Assembly: GCF_023016065.1 (NCBI RefSeq)
Contig: NZ_JALKAQ010000002.1
Location: forward strand, 62,001-126,000
Direction: 5' to 3'
From: Marinobacter sp. S0848L
GTDB taxonomy: Bacteria; Pseudomonadota; Gammaproteobacteria; Pseudomonadales; Oleiphilaceae
DNA length: 64,000 nt
Made by a program: the position numbers and the translations under genes
Part shown: positions 26,921 through 35,723 of the stretch, one piece after another
Layout of the letters: the number at the start of each line of letters is the position of its first letter
Position numbering within the stretch: position 1 is the stretch's first letter
Notes under the pieces: generated by a model
Database searches by the model: none
Seen by the model: the letters and a program-made list of their open reading frames with translations, nothing else
Told to the model about the DNA's origin: nothing

Positions 26921-27568
26921 TTAGCTTGGAAGGGTGCCGAGCGCAGGTAACCCGCCAAGGAACAGGTCGGTGGAGAACTTCGCGGCACGTTCCGCCTCAT
27001 TTTGAATGCCGTTCGGACAGGTTCGCGCCTTTCGTGCTACGAGCAGGCTCATGTCATAGGCAACCCCGAAGAACGTGGCACACAGATATTCCGGGTCGGT
27101 TTCAGGCAGGAGTCCGCTCTCTATTGCGGTGCGAACATCCTGCTCCAGCGATAGCAGGGTCAGGCCGAGGATGTCAGAACCAAAAAGATTCCTCAGCGCC
27201 CGTTGGTTCTGATGGGCCAATTCATAGATTATCGGATCTTTGGCGGTGGCCAAATAGAGCGCGTGGTAGGTGGAGTAAATCAGTTCTTTGGTTGAGCTCG
27301 CTGAATTTCGGCGGTTCGACATATTGTCGTTAAGGGAGGCCAGAAAATCGGTCAGCAACGCGGCAAAAATATCTTGTTTGCTCGAAAAGTAGTTGTAGAA
27401 GGTGCCCGAGGCTAGGCTCGTCTTGCGCACAATGTCACGAATAGAGGTATTGTCATAGCCGTTTTCCTGAAAACAATCTCTGGCGGCTACCAGGATGGCT
27501 CGACGGTTACGAAGCCGATTAAGTGCGCGTTTACCCGTAGTTTCCGGCTTTGAGTTCAACATATCCAT
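26921..27568 (-). CDS. TetR-family transcriptional regulator
   Basis: A 215-residue regulator. The N-terminal helix-turn-helix (about 20-65) reads [20 protein letters not shown], then [19 protein letters not shown]. The C-terminal ligand domain is not recognisable. The start at 27568 has AGGA seven bases upstream; an ATG at 27598 is possible. The frame stays open far upstream, into ttcA, but that part is antisense to ttcA and not real. It is divergent from ttcA. The target is unknown. Confidence 0.88.
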   Translation of the reverse strand: MDMLNSKPETTGKRALNRLRNRRAILVAARDCFQENGYDNTSIRDIVRKTSLASGTFYNYFSSKQDIFAALLTDFLASLNDNMSNRRNSASSTKELIYSTYHALYLATAKDPIIYELAHQNQRALRNLFGSDILGLTLLSLEQDVRTAIESGLLPETDPEYLCATFFGVAYDMSLLVARKARTCPNGIQNEAERAAKFSTDLFLGGLPALGTLPS

Positions 27569-27640
27569 GTTGCTGTCCTGTCCCTGAATGTTTGTCATGC
27601 GTATAATTCCGGGCTCACTTACCTCGTGAGCGTAGAACTG

Positions 27641-28552
27641 ATGTCTGAAGCAATGTCTGTCAAATCTGATCCCCAACCGGCTTCCGAGCAAGAACGCCTC
27701 CGCAAAGTGGAGCTGAATAAACTCCAGAAACGCTTGCGCCGAGAGGTCGGGCAGGCCATTGCTGAGTATTCGATGATAGAGGCCGGCGACAAAGTTATGT
27801 GTTGCTTGTCCGGAGGCAAAGATTCCTACGCGATGCTGGACATACTGCTCAATCTTCAGAAGAGCGCTCCGGTCAACTTCGAAATCATTGCCGTTAATCT
27901 CGACCAAAAGCAGCCCGGTTTTCCGGAAGAGGTGCTCCCAGCCTATCTGGATGCGCTTGGGGTCGAGTACCACATCATTGAGAAAGACACCTATAGCATT
28001 GTTAAGGAAAAAGTCCCGGAAGGGAAGACTACCTGTGGTTTGTGTTCGCGCCTGCGCCGCGGAATTCTTTATAACTTTGCCGAAGAGCATGGGGTGACAA
28101 AAATAGCCCTTGGCCATCACCGGGACGATATACTGGAAACCTTGTTTCTGAACATGTTCTACGGCGGCAAGCTAAAGTCGATGCCGCCTGTTCTGCATAG
28201 CGATGATGGCCGCAATACTGTGATCAGGCCTTTGGCTTTTTGCCGGGAAAAAGACATCGCACGGTATGGTGAGCTTCGCGAATACCCCATTATTCCCTGC
28301 AACCTGTGCGGCTCTCAGGAAAATCTGCAGCGTCAGGTGATCAAAGACATGCTGCAAACCTGGGACAAGCAGCATCCGGGGCGCCTTGAGACCATGTTCC
28401 GTGCGGTGTGTAACGTGGAGCCTTCTCATCTTGCTGACCCGAATTTGTACGATTTCAAGGAAGGAAAGCGTTTGGGGGGCAAGCGCCAGGCTGTAGTGCA
28501 GAGTGCAGAGCCCGAGCCGGACTTTGGGCGCTTGGATGTACTGAATCTCTAG
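27641..28552 (+). CDS. ttcA: TtcA, tRNA 2-thiocytidine(32) synthetase
   Basis: A 303-residue PP-loop ATPase that thiolates cytidine 32 of some tRNAs. The PP-loop SGGKDS is at 57-62. CxxC pairs at Cys132/Cys135 (CGLC) and Cys220/Cys223 (CNLC) are iron-sulfur cluster candidates. The frame also has GTG at 27626 and ATG at 27653 as possible starts; none has a strong ribosome-binding site. It converges on the UreH-like membrane gene; the last codons of both lie in one palindrome. Confidence 0.95.
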   Translation: MSEAMSVKSDPQPASEQERLRKVELNKLQKRLRREVGQAIAEYSMIEAGDKVMCCLSGGKDSYAMLDILLNLQKSAPVNFEIIAVNLDQKQPGFPEEVLPAYLDALGVEYHIIEKDTYSIVKEKVPEGKTTCGLCSRLRRGILYNFAEEHGVTKIALGHHRDDILETLFLNMFYGGKLKSMPPVLHSDDGRNTVIRPLAFCREKDIARYGELREYPIIPCNLCGSQENLQRQVIKDMLQTWDKQHPGRLETMFRAVCNVEPSHLADPNLYDFKEGKRLGGKRQAVVQSAEPEPDFGRLDVLNL

Positions 28553-28567
28553 TCTTTAGAGGTTCAG
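28541..28567. terminator. palindrome spanning the ends of convergent ttcA and the UreH-like gene
   Basis: CTGAATCTCTA (28541-28551) pairs with TAGAGGTTCAG (28557-28567) across a 5-base loop, with one T-G pair. It covers both stop codons. There is no T run, so termination is uncertain. Confidence 0.4.
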
Positions 28568-29245
28568 TAACGCCTGAACAGGCAGCGTCCATAATCCAAA
28601 CAGAATCAACAGGAGTCCGCTGATTTTGCGTACGCCCTGATGACTTTTGATGCCCCGGATCCACTGTGCTGCGTATCCGGTTGCCAGCATCGAGGGCAGG
28701 GTGCCCAGACCAAAAAAGAACATGGTGAGTGCCGCACTGGGCACGGTAGGCTGAAGTGCAGCCCAGCCCAGTGTGCTATAAACCAAGCCGCAGGGCAGCC
28801 AGCCCCACAAAGAACCCAGCGCCAGTGCTTGGCCCGCGTTATTGACAGGAAGAAACCGTTTGGTGAGTGGAGACAAGGCTCGCCATACCGGTGCGCCCGC
28901 GCGTTCGATATAGCGAATCCCTTGCCACCACTGACCCATCGACAACCCCATGAAGATCAATAGTGCTCCGGCGAGCGTCATAAGCAGCAGGCCTGCCCAG
29001 GCCCATTGGCCGGCCGCCTGGGTGCTCAGCAGAGCTATGCCCGCTGCAATCAGTGAATAGCTGCCAATACGGCCGAAGTTGAACGCCAGTAACATCAAGG
29101 TCTGGCGAAACCGGAAACCGCGGCCGACTGGCAACGCCATAGAGAGAGAGGCGCTTATGCCCCCGCACATGCCCAGACAATGAGTACTTCCAAGAAGGCC
29201 AATCGCAAAAGCGCTGGAATAGCTGAGGTAGAGTTCGGGTTGCAT
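28556..29245 (-). CDS. UreH/TauE-like membrane protein of the cbb3 oxidase cluster
   Basis: A 229-residue integral membrane protein with about six hydrophobic segments. It carries GSTHCLGMCGG (19-29) and GWLPCGLVY in the second half, the paired Cys motifs of the UreH_2/DsbD-transmembrane-like family often annotated as sulfite exporter TauE/SafE. Genes of this type regularly follow ccoS, and a role in copper handling or oxidase maturation is suspected. It lies eight bases after ccoS. Confidence 0.8.
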   Translation of the reverse strand: MQPELYLSYSSAFAIGLLGSTHCLGMCGGISASLSMALPVGRGFRFRQTLMLLAFNFGRIGSYSLIAAGIALLSTQAAGQWAWAGLLLMTLAGALLIFMGLSMGQWWQGIRYIERAGAPVWRALSPLTKRFLPVNNAGQALALGSLWGWLPCGLVYSTLGWAALQPTVPSAALTMFFFGLGTLPSMLATGYAAQWIRGIKSHQGVRKISGLLLILFGLWTLPVQALLNL

Positions 29246-29253
29246 GATCAGGG

Positions 29254-29490
29254 TTAGCCTGAGCGTTTGGTTTCGTTGCCGGACCCGCTTTCGCTTTGCT
29301 TATCTTTTGAGGATGCTTTCGAAGGGCGCGCCTCTGTGGGGATCATGTCTTTATCGTCGTCGTGCAGGATCCGGTGCGCGGGCCCGTCCAGATCGTCATA
29401 TTGACCGCTTTTTACCGCCCACGAAAACAGCAGGATACCCAAAGCAACCAGCATCAGCATCAGGGGAATCAGAAGCATGACAATGTTCAT
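29254..29490 (-). CDS. ccoS: CcoS, cbb3 oxidase maturation protein
   Basis: A 78-residue protein with one N-terminal membrane helix (about 3-26) and the family block SGQYDDLDGPAHRILHDDD, followed by a polar Lys/Ser-rich tail. CcoS is needed for insertion of cofactors into cbb3-type oxidase. GGAG precedes the ATG. It follows ccoI after a nine-base gap. Confidence 0.93.
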   Translation of the reverse strand: MNIVMLLIPLMLMLVALGILLFSWAVKSGQYDDLDGPAHRILHDDDKDMIPTEARPSKASSKDKQSESGSGNETKRSG

Positions 29491-29499
29491 TGTAAACTC

Positions 29500-31908
29500 C
29501 TAGGTGTTACGTCGAGCTCGGCTAAGTCGAAGCGCATTCAGAACGACGATGAGTGAGCTGAGAGACATGCCAATCGCGGCAAGCCATGGTGGCACGAGCC
29601 CGGCCGCAGCCAAGGGCAACGCTGAGACGTTATAGCCGAACGCCCAAATCATGTTCTGGCGGATGATATGGCGGGTTTTCTGGCTTGTATGGATGGCCTC
29701 AACAAGTTGATAAAGCTGGCCGTTCAACAACACCGCATCGGCCTTCAGCTGTGTCAGATCAGCGGCGGTACCCATAGCAACTGAAATGCCCGCACCGGCC
29801 ATTGACGGCAAATCATTCAAACCGTCTCCTACCATCATAACACGGTGGCCTTCCTGGCTCAGCTTGTTCAGAACCTCGAGCTTTTGTTCGGGTGATGCTT
29901 CGCCGATGGCTCGGGAAATTCCGAGCTCCGATGCGACCTGTTGGACGTGTCCCGATCGGTCACCGCTGAGCAGAACGGTTTCAATACCCATGCTCTGCAG
30001 CTTGCGGATTGCCTTGGTGGCATCGTCTCGAATTCGGTCGTCTAACTGGAAGCTGGCCAGCCAGTGAGAGGTTGTCGCTAGCCAAATTTCCATACCACTT
30101 GCCGTACCAGCGTCCGGTTCGGGCGCGTTCGTGTGGCTGGCAACAAACGCTTTGTGACCGATAAAGACTGCCTCGCCCTCAAATTCTCCGGACAAGCCAC
30201 CGCCCAGATGGTTAGTGACGTTGGTCACCGGCAGCGACGACATACTATGAAACACTTTTGCGATTGGATGCTCAGACTGCTTTTCCAGGCCGGCGGCGAT
30301 TCTCAGACACGTCGCTTCGTCAAGCGGGCCGAAAACAGCTTGGCTGGTTAGTGTAAGTTCTCCACGGGTGAGGGTGCCGGTTTTGTCGAACACAACGGTA
30401 TCGATTGCGTTCATCGATTCCAGTGTGTGGCCTCGGGTGGGAAGGAATCCGAGTTTTCTCAAACGCACGGTGGCAGAGGTGATGGCGGTAGGTGTCGCCA
30501 ACGAGAGCGCGCAAGGGCAAGTGGCCACCAGAACCGATAGGGTAATATCAAAGGCATTGTCGGCACCAGCCAACCACCAGCCGATCCAGACGACCGGCGC
30601 GAGTATCAGAACCCGGCCAACAAATTTGCCGGCAATCCGGTCAGCCATTCGGGCGACCGGTGGCTTCTCGGATTGGACCCTGTCCAGCACCCGAAGAATG
30701 CCTGACAAGCGTGTCTGCGCACCGGCGCGAGTTACCCGAATGTCCAGCGGATTTTCGCCGTTGACGGTGCCGGCATGAACCGTATCGCCGGGTGAACGGG
30801 TTTCTGGTAGATATTCACCGGTCAGTGCCGCTTCGTTCAGCGTGGATTGGCCGGAAAGGATGACTCCGTCGGCAGGCAGGGTTTCACCCGGTCGGACCCG
30901 GACAACATCATTCGCTTTGATCTGGTGTGCAGGAACAATCTCCGCTTCGCCGTCAGTGACCAATGCGGCAACCGCCGGCTGGAACCCGGCCAGAGCGTTG
31001 CCACTCAGCCCGGCGCGATAACGGGCCTGTACTTCGATGTAGCGGCCGAGAAGCAAGAAGAAGGCGAACATACATACTGACTCGAAGTAGACCTCTTCTC
31101 CGCCGAATACAGTCACCCAGGTGCTTGCTGCGTAAGCCAGTCCTATCGCGATTGCGACCGGCACATCCATGGTCAGGTGTCGTGAGATGAGGTCGCGTCG
31201 AGCATTCCGGAAGAACGGTCGGGCGCTGTAAAACACCACCGGCGTGGCCACGAGAAAGCCAAACCATCGGAACATATTGATGAATTCGGGAGACAGCTCG
31301 CTGATGATCTCGAAATACAGTGGGAAAGCCAGCATCATGCTTTGCATGGTGGCAATACCGGCCACGGCAAGGCGAATAAGCATTGAACGATTTTCAGCTT
31401 TGAGTGCTTGCTCCGCAGCATCCGCTTGGTAGGGGCGTGCGGTGTAGCCCAGTTCGTAGATGGCGGTCAGCAGCTCACTCAAGTGAGCTTGTTCGGGCGA
31501 CCACACCAAGCGGGCACGCTGAGTGGTATGGTTTACGGTAAAGCTCTGCACACCGGGTTGGTGCTTCATGTGATTTTCAATCAACCAGATGCACGCTGCG
31601 CAGGTGATTTCTCCGATCAGCAACTGTGCTTCTTGCCCGGCCTTGACGGGTGCCACAAACGACTGCTGTACCAGCGGGTGGTCCAGTTCGCGCAAACGCA
31701 GAAGTTCGGATTCGCTGAGCTCTCTTGGCGTGCTGGCAGGTTTCGTGCGGATGTCGTAAAAGTTCGTCAGGCCTTCCTGATGGATGGTCTGGCATACTGC
31801 TTTACAGCCCTGGCAACAAAAATGCTGCTCTTGATCGTCAAGTTTCAGGGTAATCGCCGGATTACCCTCGGCAAGCTCGCCACAATGGAAGCAAGTGGTG
31901 GGGGTCAC
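29500..31908 (-). CDS. ccoI: CcoI, copper-translocating P1B-type ATPase
   Basis: An 802-residue P-type ATPase. The N-terminus has an extra Cys-rich segment (TCFHCGE, FCCQGCKAVC), then a heavy-metal domain with CAAC (103-106). TGE is at 363-365, the ion-site CPC at 464-466, and the phosphorylation motif DKTGT at 508-512. A GDGLND hinge lies near the C-terminus. It exports copper for cbb3 oxidase assembly. The start overlaps the ccoH stop by four bases (ATGA). Confidence 0.95.
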   Translation of the reverse strand: MTPTTCFHCGELAEGNPAITLKLDDQEQHFCCQGCKAVCQTIHQEGLTNFYDIRTKPASTPRELSESELLRLRELDHPLVQQSFVAPVKAGQEAQLLIGEITCAACIWLIENHMKHQPGVQSFTVNHTTQRARLVWSPEQAHLSELLTAIYELGYTARPYQADAAEQALKAENRSMLIRLAVAGIATMQSMMLAFPLYFEIISELSPEFINMFRWFGFLVATPVVFYSARPFFRNARRDLISRHLTMDVPVAIAIGLAYAASTWVTVFGGEEVYFESVCMFAFFLLLGRYIEVQARYRAGLSGNALAGFQPAVAALVTDGEAEIVPAHQIKANDVVRVRPGETLPADGVILSGQSTLNEAALTGEYLPETRSPGDTVHAGTVNGENPLDIRVTRAGAQTRLSGILRVLDRVQSEKPPVARMADRIAGKFVGRVLILAPVVWIGWWLAGADNAFDITLSVLVATCPCALSLATPTAITSATVRLRKLGFLPTRGHTLESMNAIDTVVFDKTGTLTRGELTLTSQAVFGPLDEATCLRIAAGLEKQSEHPIAKVFHSMSSLPVTNVTNHLGGGLSGEFEGEAVFIGHKAFVASHTNAPEPDAGTASGMEIWLATTSHWLASFQLDDRIRDDATKAIRKLQSMGIETVLLSGDRSGHVQQVASELGISRAIGEASPEQKLEVLNKLSQEGHRVMMVGDGLNDLPSMAGAGISVAMGTAADLTQLKADAVLLNGQLYQLVEAIHTSQKTRHIIRQNMIWAFGYNVSALPLAAAGLVPPWLAAIGMSLSSLIVVLNALRLSRARRNT

Positions 31909-32420
31909 TCTTGAACGTTAGCCTTTGCTTTAATGGTGATAGGCTGCTCGGCGGGAAACCAGAGCTCACCTTTGACGCGCCAGTCGTTGTCGGGGCCTTT
32001 CACGTCGTAATACCAGCGGCCTTCGAGGTCTTCGAGCGTTCGCCCGGAATATTCACCTGCCGCCAAGCGATTAAATTGCACCACGCTATCTTTATCTTCA
32101 ATCGTAGGGTGATAAAGGTGAAGAACCAGATACGGAAACTCAGCAGGACCGTCCTTCGTGTTCAAGGTAAGCGTGGCTTTGCGGTTAGCCAGCTGCAGTT
32201 GCCCTGATACCTGCATTTCGGACGCTTTCTGATCTCGAGCAATGGCCATGTTGATGCCACGGCCTTCCTTCGAGTAATCGTCCGTGACCATGGCGGTATC
32301 CAGATTCACGGAAACCGCGAGCATGGTCAGCCCAAAGGTGATGGACGCAAGCGGAAAAATAGTCAAAAACCAGAACCATGGCTGGCGGTACCAAGGCGCT
32401 ACGGGGGTGTTGTCATTCAT
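31905..32420 (-). CDS. ccoH: CcoH/FixH, cbb3 oxidase assembly protein
   Basis: A 171-residue FixH-like protein. A membrane helix is at about 14-36 (WFWFLTIFPLASITFGLTML), followed by VNLDTAMVTDDYSKEGRGIN, the conserved FixH block, and a periplasmic beta-rich domain. It stabilises the oxidase and assembly complex. It overlaps ccoI by four bases and lies 44 bases after ccoG. Confidence 0.93.
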   Translation of the reverse strand: MNDNTPVAPWYRQPWFWFLTIFPLASITFGLTMLAVSVNLDTAMVTDDYSKEGRGINMAIARDQKASEMQVSGQLQLANRKATLTLNTKDGPAEFPYLVLHLYHPTIEDKDSVVQFNRLAAGEYSGRTLEDLEGRWYYDVKGPDNDWRVKGELWFPAEQPITIKAKANVQE

Positions 32421-32464
32421 AATGCCATTCGTCTCAAATTAAATATTAATGCCGTGCGTAACGA

Positions 32465-33892
32465 TTAACGTGGCCTTGGACCTACAAATCGGCTTTCAGT
32501 TTCAAGCTGAAGTGACGGATCGGTTTTCGACACGGCACGGAAGCTGATCGTGTTGTTGGTTTGCTCAATCGACTCGGGAATCACGTCAACCACGGTCGGT
32601 AATGACAGGTTCTCACCGCTTTTTATCTTTACACTGGTTTGCGTCAGTATGCGGATGCCTTCCATGCCATCTACGGACAGCTCGAACGTTTGCGGGACTT
32701 CCGTCATATTCTGAAGTTTCAGGGTGAAGGAGTTCTCCACCCGGCCTTCGCCATTGAACTTAAAGAGCGCACCGCGATCCCGTATTACCTCGAGTTTGGC
32801 TGGCACACGCGTGCCGATAATGTAACCCACTGCGCCAATCATCACCGCCAACAGAAGGCCGTAGCCAAACGTTCGGGGTCGAAGCAGTTTCGAGGGCTTT
32901 CCTTCGAGTTCGTTTTCCGTGGTATAGCGGATCAAGCCTTTCGGATAATCCATCTTTTCCATGATTTCGTCGCAGGCATCGATGCAAAGAGCGCAACCAA
33001 TGCATTCGTACTGAAGGCCGTCTCGAATATCGATTCCGGTAGGGCAAACCTGAACGCACTGTTCGCAGTCAATGCAGTCCCCCAGGCCCAACTCGGCAGG
33101 TTCTACGCCTTTTTTACGCTTGCCTCGAGGCTCGCCTCGGTTCGGATCGTAGGATACGATGCGAGTATTCTCATCGAACATGACCGACTGGAATCGCGCG
33201 TAAGGGCACATGTACAGGCACACCTGCTCCCGCATCCAGCCGGCGTTCAGGTAAGTTGCTACAGTAAAGAAGCCGACCCAGAAATAGGCCCAGCCATTTG
33301 CCTGCAGCGTGAACATGTCCACGATCAGTTCGCGGATGGGATAAAAGTAACCAATGAACGTGATGCCGGTTGCCAGCGCGACGAGAAACCAGAGTGTGTG
33401 CTTGATCGTTTTTTTCGTGATCTTCCCGGCCGAATTGGGAGCTTTGTCGAGCTTGATCCGCTTATTGCGATTGCCTTCGACTTTCTCCTCAATCCACATG
33501 AAAATGAACGTCCATACGGTTTGTGGGCAGGTGTAGCCGCACCAAACGCGTCCGAACAATGTGGTTATGAAAAACAGCCCAAATGCCGAGATAATAAGCA
33601 TCGCAGACAGCAAAAAGAAATCCTTCGGGTAGAAGGTCATGCCGTAAAGATGGAACTCCCGGGCAGGGAGATCGAAATGGATCAGTGGCTGGCCGTCCAG
33701 GGTCAGCCAGGCAAACAGAAAGTACATTCCCATGAGCGCCACAAGGCTAACGTTGCGGATTCGCTGGAACACACCTTTGACTTCTTTTACGTAGATCTTT
33801 TCACGGCTTTCGTAAAGATCGTAGGTTCCGGGATTCTTATTGTTGTCGGAAGGGTTAGGATCTACCTGCTTTACAGGAATCTGCTTGCTCAT
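32465..33892 (-). CDS. ccoG: CcoG, ferredoxin-like cbb3 oxidase assembly protein
   Basis: A 475-residue membrane protein with about five transmembrane segments and the WCGYTCPQ motif (117-124). Two ferredoxin-type cluster motifs are present: Cys273/276/279/283 and Cys297/300/303/307. CcoG reduces Cu(II) during cbb3 assembly in characterised bacteria. The start at 33892 is backed by GGAGG seven bases upstream; the frame is open further but 21 extra residues there are not family-like. It heads ccoGHIS, separated from ccoP by a region with strong stem-loops. Confidence 0.95.
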   Translation of the reverse strand: MSKQIPVKQVDPNPSDNNKNPGTYDLYESREKIYVKEVKGVFQRIRNVSLVALMGMYFLFAWLTLDGQPLIHFDLPAREFHLYGMTFYPKDFFLLSAMLIISAFGLFFITTLFGRVWCGYTCPQTVWTFIFMWIEEKVEGNRNKRIKLDKAPNSAGKITKKTIKHTLWFLVALATGITFIGYFYPIRELIVDMFTLQANGWAYFWVGFFTVATYLNAGWMREQVCLYMCPYARFQSVMFDENTRIVSYDPNRGEPRGKRKKGVEPAELGLGDCIDCEQCVQVCPTGIDIRDGLQYECIGCALCIDACDEIMEKMDYPKGLIRYTTENELEGKPSKLLRPRTFGYGLLLAVMIGAVGYIIGTRVPAKLEVIRDRGALFKFNGEGRVENSFTLKLQNMTEVPQTFELSVDGMEGIRILTQTSVKIKSGENLSLPTVVDVIPESIEQTNNTISFRAVSKTDPSLQLETESRFVGPRPR

Positions 33893-33947
33893 GGATACCT
33901 CCCGGTATATAAACGTGCTGGGAGCGGGCCTCGGAGGGTCTGCGGAT

Positions 33948-33990
33948 CTTTTCAAGCCTGTACCCGCAGGGCAGATACAGGGTTGAAAAG
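33948..33990 (-). other. long stem-loop between ccoP and ccoG
   Basis: On either strand CTTTTCAA-x-CCTGTA pairs with TACAGG-x-TTGAAAAG: 14 pairs in two blocks with one mismatch and a 13-base loop. No T run follows, so it looks more like an RNA stability or processing element than a terminator. Confidence 0.55.
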
Positions 33991-34013
33991 ACCAGGCCGG
34001 GGGTTAACCGGCC
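33986..34013 (-). terminator. possible weak terminator after ccoP
   Basis: On the minus strand GGCCGG (34013-34008), a 7-base loop and CCGGCC (34000-33995) are followed by TGGTCTTTT. The stem is good but the T tract is short. Partial read-through into ccoG is likely. Confidence 0.4.
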
Positions 34014-34022
34014 GGGTTTGAT

Positions 34023-34913
34023 TCAGTTTGACAAGCTGTAAACGTAAGCTGCCAGGATATGAATCTGGTCATCTGTCAGACGGCCCTGCTGAGCCGGCAT
34101 CTGATTCTGACGACCGTTGACAACGGTTTCTTTAATCCACTCGTAAGTAGAGCCATAGAGCCAAATGTTGTCAGTCAGGTTGGGGGCGCCTACCGCCTGC
34201 ATACCGGTGCCGTCAGCACCGTGGCATGCCGTACACGCTTGTGCGAACACAGCGGCACCGGCTTCGGCAGCTTCAGCGGCCTTTTCACGACCACTGAAAC
34301 TCAAAACGTAGTTAACTACTTGGTCAACCTGCTCATTGGTCATGTTAGGCATAACCCCTTTGGGGGTCATATTGCCTTGGCGGCCCTGCGCGATTGAGTG
34401 CAAAATTTGCTCAGGTTCACCGCCCCACAACCAGTCATCATCCGTCAGGTTAGGGAAGCCCACCTGGCCGCGAGCTGCGGTGCCGTGGCACACAGAGCAG
34501 TTGTTTGCGAACAAACGCTGACCGATTTTCATGGCGTCTTCGTTCTGAGCGAGCTCAGGAATTGCTGTTTCGCCAAACTGCGCGTAGATCGGGCCATATT
34601 TCTCGTCGGCTTCCTGTACTTCGGCTTCCCACTGGTTAGTGGAAGTCCAGCCCAGAAGGCCTTCGTAGTTGCCGAGGCCTGGATACAGGGCTAAGTAGCC
34701 CAAAGAGAAAATGCACGTTCCCAAGAACAGATAGAACCACCACTTGGGTAGTGGGTTGTCGTACTCTTCGATGCCATCGTAAGAGTGACCGGTCGTATTT
34801 TCGGTTTCGGTATTGTTGGTCTGGCCTTTGCGGGTTGCCAAAAGCAGCCATGCGCAGCCGAATATGGTACCGAGCACAAGAACGATGACCCAAACGCTCC
34901 AAAAGGTACTCAT
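34023..34913 (-). CDS. ccoP: CcoP, dihaem cytochrome c subunit of cbb3 oxidase
   Basis: A 296-residue protein. Two N-terminal membrane segments are seen (about 4-26 and 57-78). Two c-type haem sites follow: Cys139-x2-Cys142-His143 (CSVCHG) and Cys227-x2-Cys230-His231 (CTACHG). It brings electrons into the oxidase. It overlaps the ccoQ stop by four bases. Confidence 0.97.
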   Translation of the reverse strand: MSTFWSVWVIVLVLGTIFGCAWLLLATRKGQTNNTETENTTGHSYDGIEEYDNPLPKWWFYLFLGTCIFSLGYLALYPGLGNYEGLLGWTSTNQWEAEVQEADEKYGPIYAQFGETAIPELAQNEDAMKIGQRLFANNCSVCHGTAARGQVGFPNLTDDDWLWGGEPEQILHSIAQGRQGNMTPKGVMPNMTNEQVDQVVNYVLSFSGREKAAEAAEAGAAVFAQACTACHGADGTGMQAVGAPNLTDNIWLYGSTYEWIKETVVNGRQNQMPAQQGRLTDDQIHILAAYVYSLSN

Positions 34914-35095
34914 TGTTTCTTCTCCGTTTTTTCCTGTTCGAGCGTACGCTTATCCACTTCGTCATCATCGAAGGGCAGGTGTGCCGCCTCTTCATTGGCT
35001 TTCTTGCGGTGGGCGCTGTACGCCCACCAGATGATGCCGAAGAACGCTGCCATTACTATAAGAGAGTGGATTCCACGTAACTCATTAATATCCAT
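34910..35095 (-). CDS. ccoQ: CcoQ, small cbb3 oxidase subunit
   Basis: A 61-residue protein with one membrane helix (about 11-27, SLIVMAAFFGIIWWAYS) followed by a charged tail including LPFDDDE. Size and place between ccoO and ccoP identify it. CcoQ stabilises the complex. Its stop overlaps the ccoP start. Confidence 0.95.
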   Translation of the reverse strand: MDINELRGIHSLIVMAAFFGIIWWAYSAHRKKANEEAAHLPFDDDEVDKRTLEQEKTEKKQ

Positions 35096-35099
35096 GGGA

Positions 35100-35708
35100 T
35101 CACCGTTTCTCTGAAAGCACGGTGCCTAACTGCTGCAGGTACGCGACCAATGCTTCAATTTCAAATTTACCTTTCAGCTCATCAGCTGCACCGGCAATTT
35201 GTTCGTCGGTATAAGGGACGCCAAGCGTCTGCAAGGTTGTCATGCGAGCCGCGATAGAACCGTGGTCTGCACGGTTCTCGAAGAGCCATGGAAACGCCGG
35301 CATATTGGACTCGGGCACCACGCTGCGAGGGTCAAACAGGTGCTGGCGCTGCCAGGCATCTGAGTAACGGCCACCAACACGGGCAAGGTCCGGTCCGGTA
35401 CGTTTGGAACCCCATAGGAACGGACGGTCGTAAACGAACTCGCCCGCAACGGAGTAGTGACCATAACGCTCAGTTTCCGCACGGAAAGGACGGATCTGCT
35501 GGGTATGGCACACGTGGCAGCCTTCACGGATATAGATATCCCGGCCTTCAAGCTCCAGTGCAGAAAGGGGTTCAAGGCCTTCGATAGGCTCGTTGACTTC
35601 TTTCTGGAAAAACAGGGGAACAACTTCGGCAAGAAAACCACCACTGATGGTCAAGACGATCAAAACGATCATCAGACCAAGGTTTTTCTCGATTGTTTCG
35701 TGTCTCAT
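35100..35708 (-). CDS. ccoO: CcoO, monohaem cytochrome c subunit of cbb3 oxidase
   Basis: A 202-residue protein with an N-terminal membrane anchor (about 10-33) and one haem-binding motif, CHVCH ([14 protein letters not shown], near residue 64), then the conserved [25 protein letters not shown] and NMPAFPWL blocks. It transfers electrons from CcoP to CcoN. It lies 15 bases after ccoN. Confidence 0.97.
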   Translation of the reverse strand: MRHETIEKNLGLMIVLIVLTISGGFLAEVVPLFFQKEVNEPIEGLEPLSALELEGRDIYIREGCHVCHTQQIRPFRAETERYGHYSVAGEFVYDRPFLWGSKRTGPDLARVGGRYSDAWQRQHLFDPRSVVPESNMPAFPWLFENRADHGSIAARMTTLQTLGVPYTDEQIAGAADELKGKFEIEALVAYLQQLGTVLSEKR

Positions 35709-35723
35709 TATGTCAATCTCCCC

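Noticed and set aside
27569-28120. N-terminal extension of the TetR regulator
   Set aside because: The extra residues are antisense to ttcA; the TetR domain begins after the ATG at 27568, which has its own ribosome-binding site.
32639-34021. 460-codon open frame antisense to ccoG
   Set aside because: Opposite a well-supported membrane protein with iron-sulfur motifs; no independent evidence.
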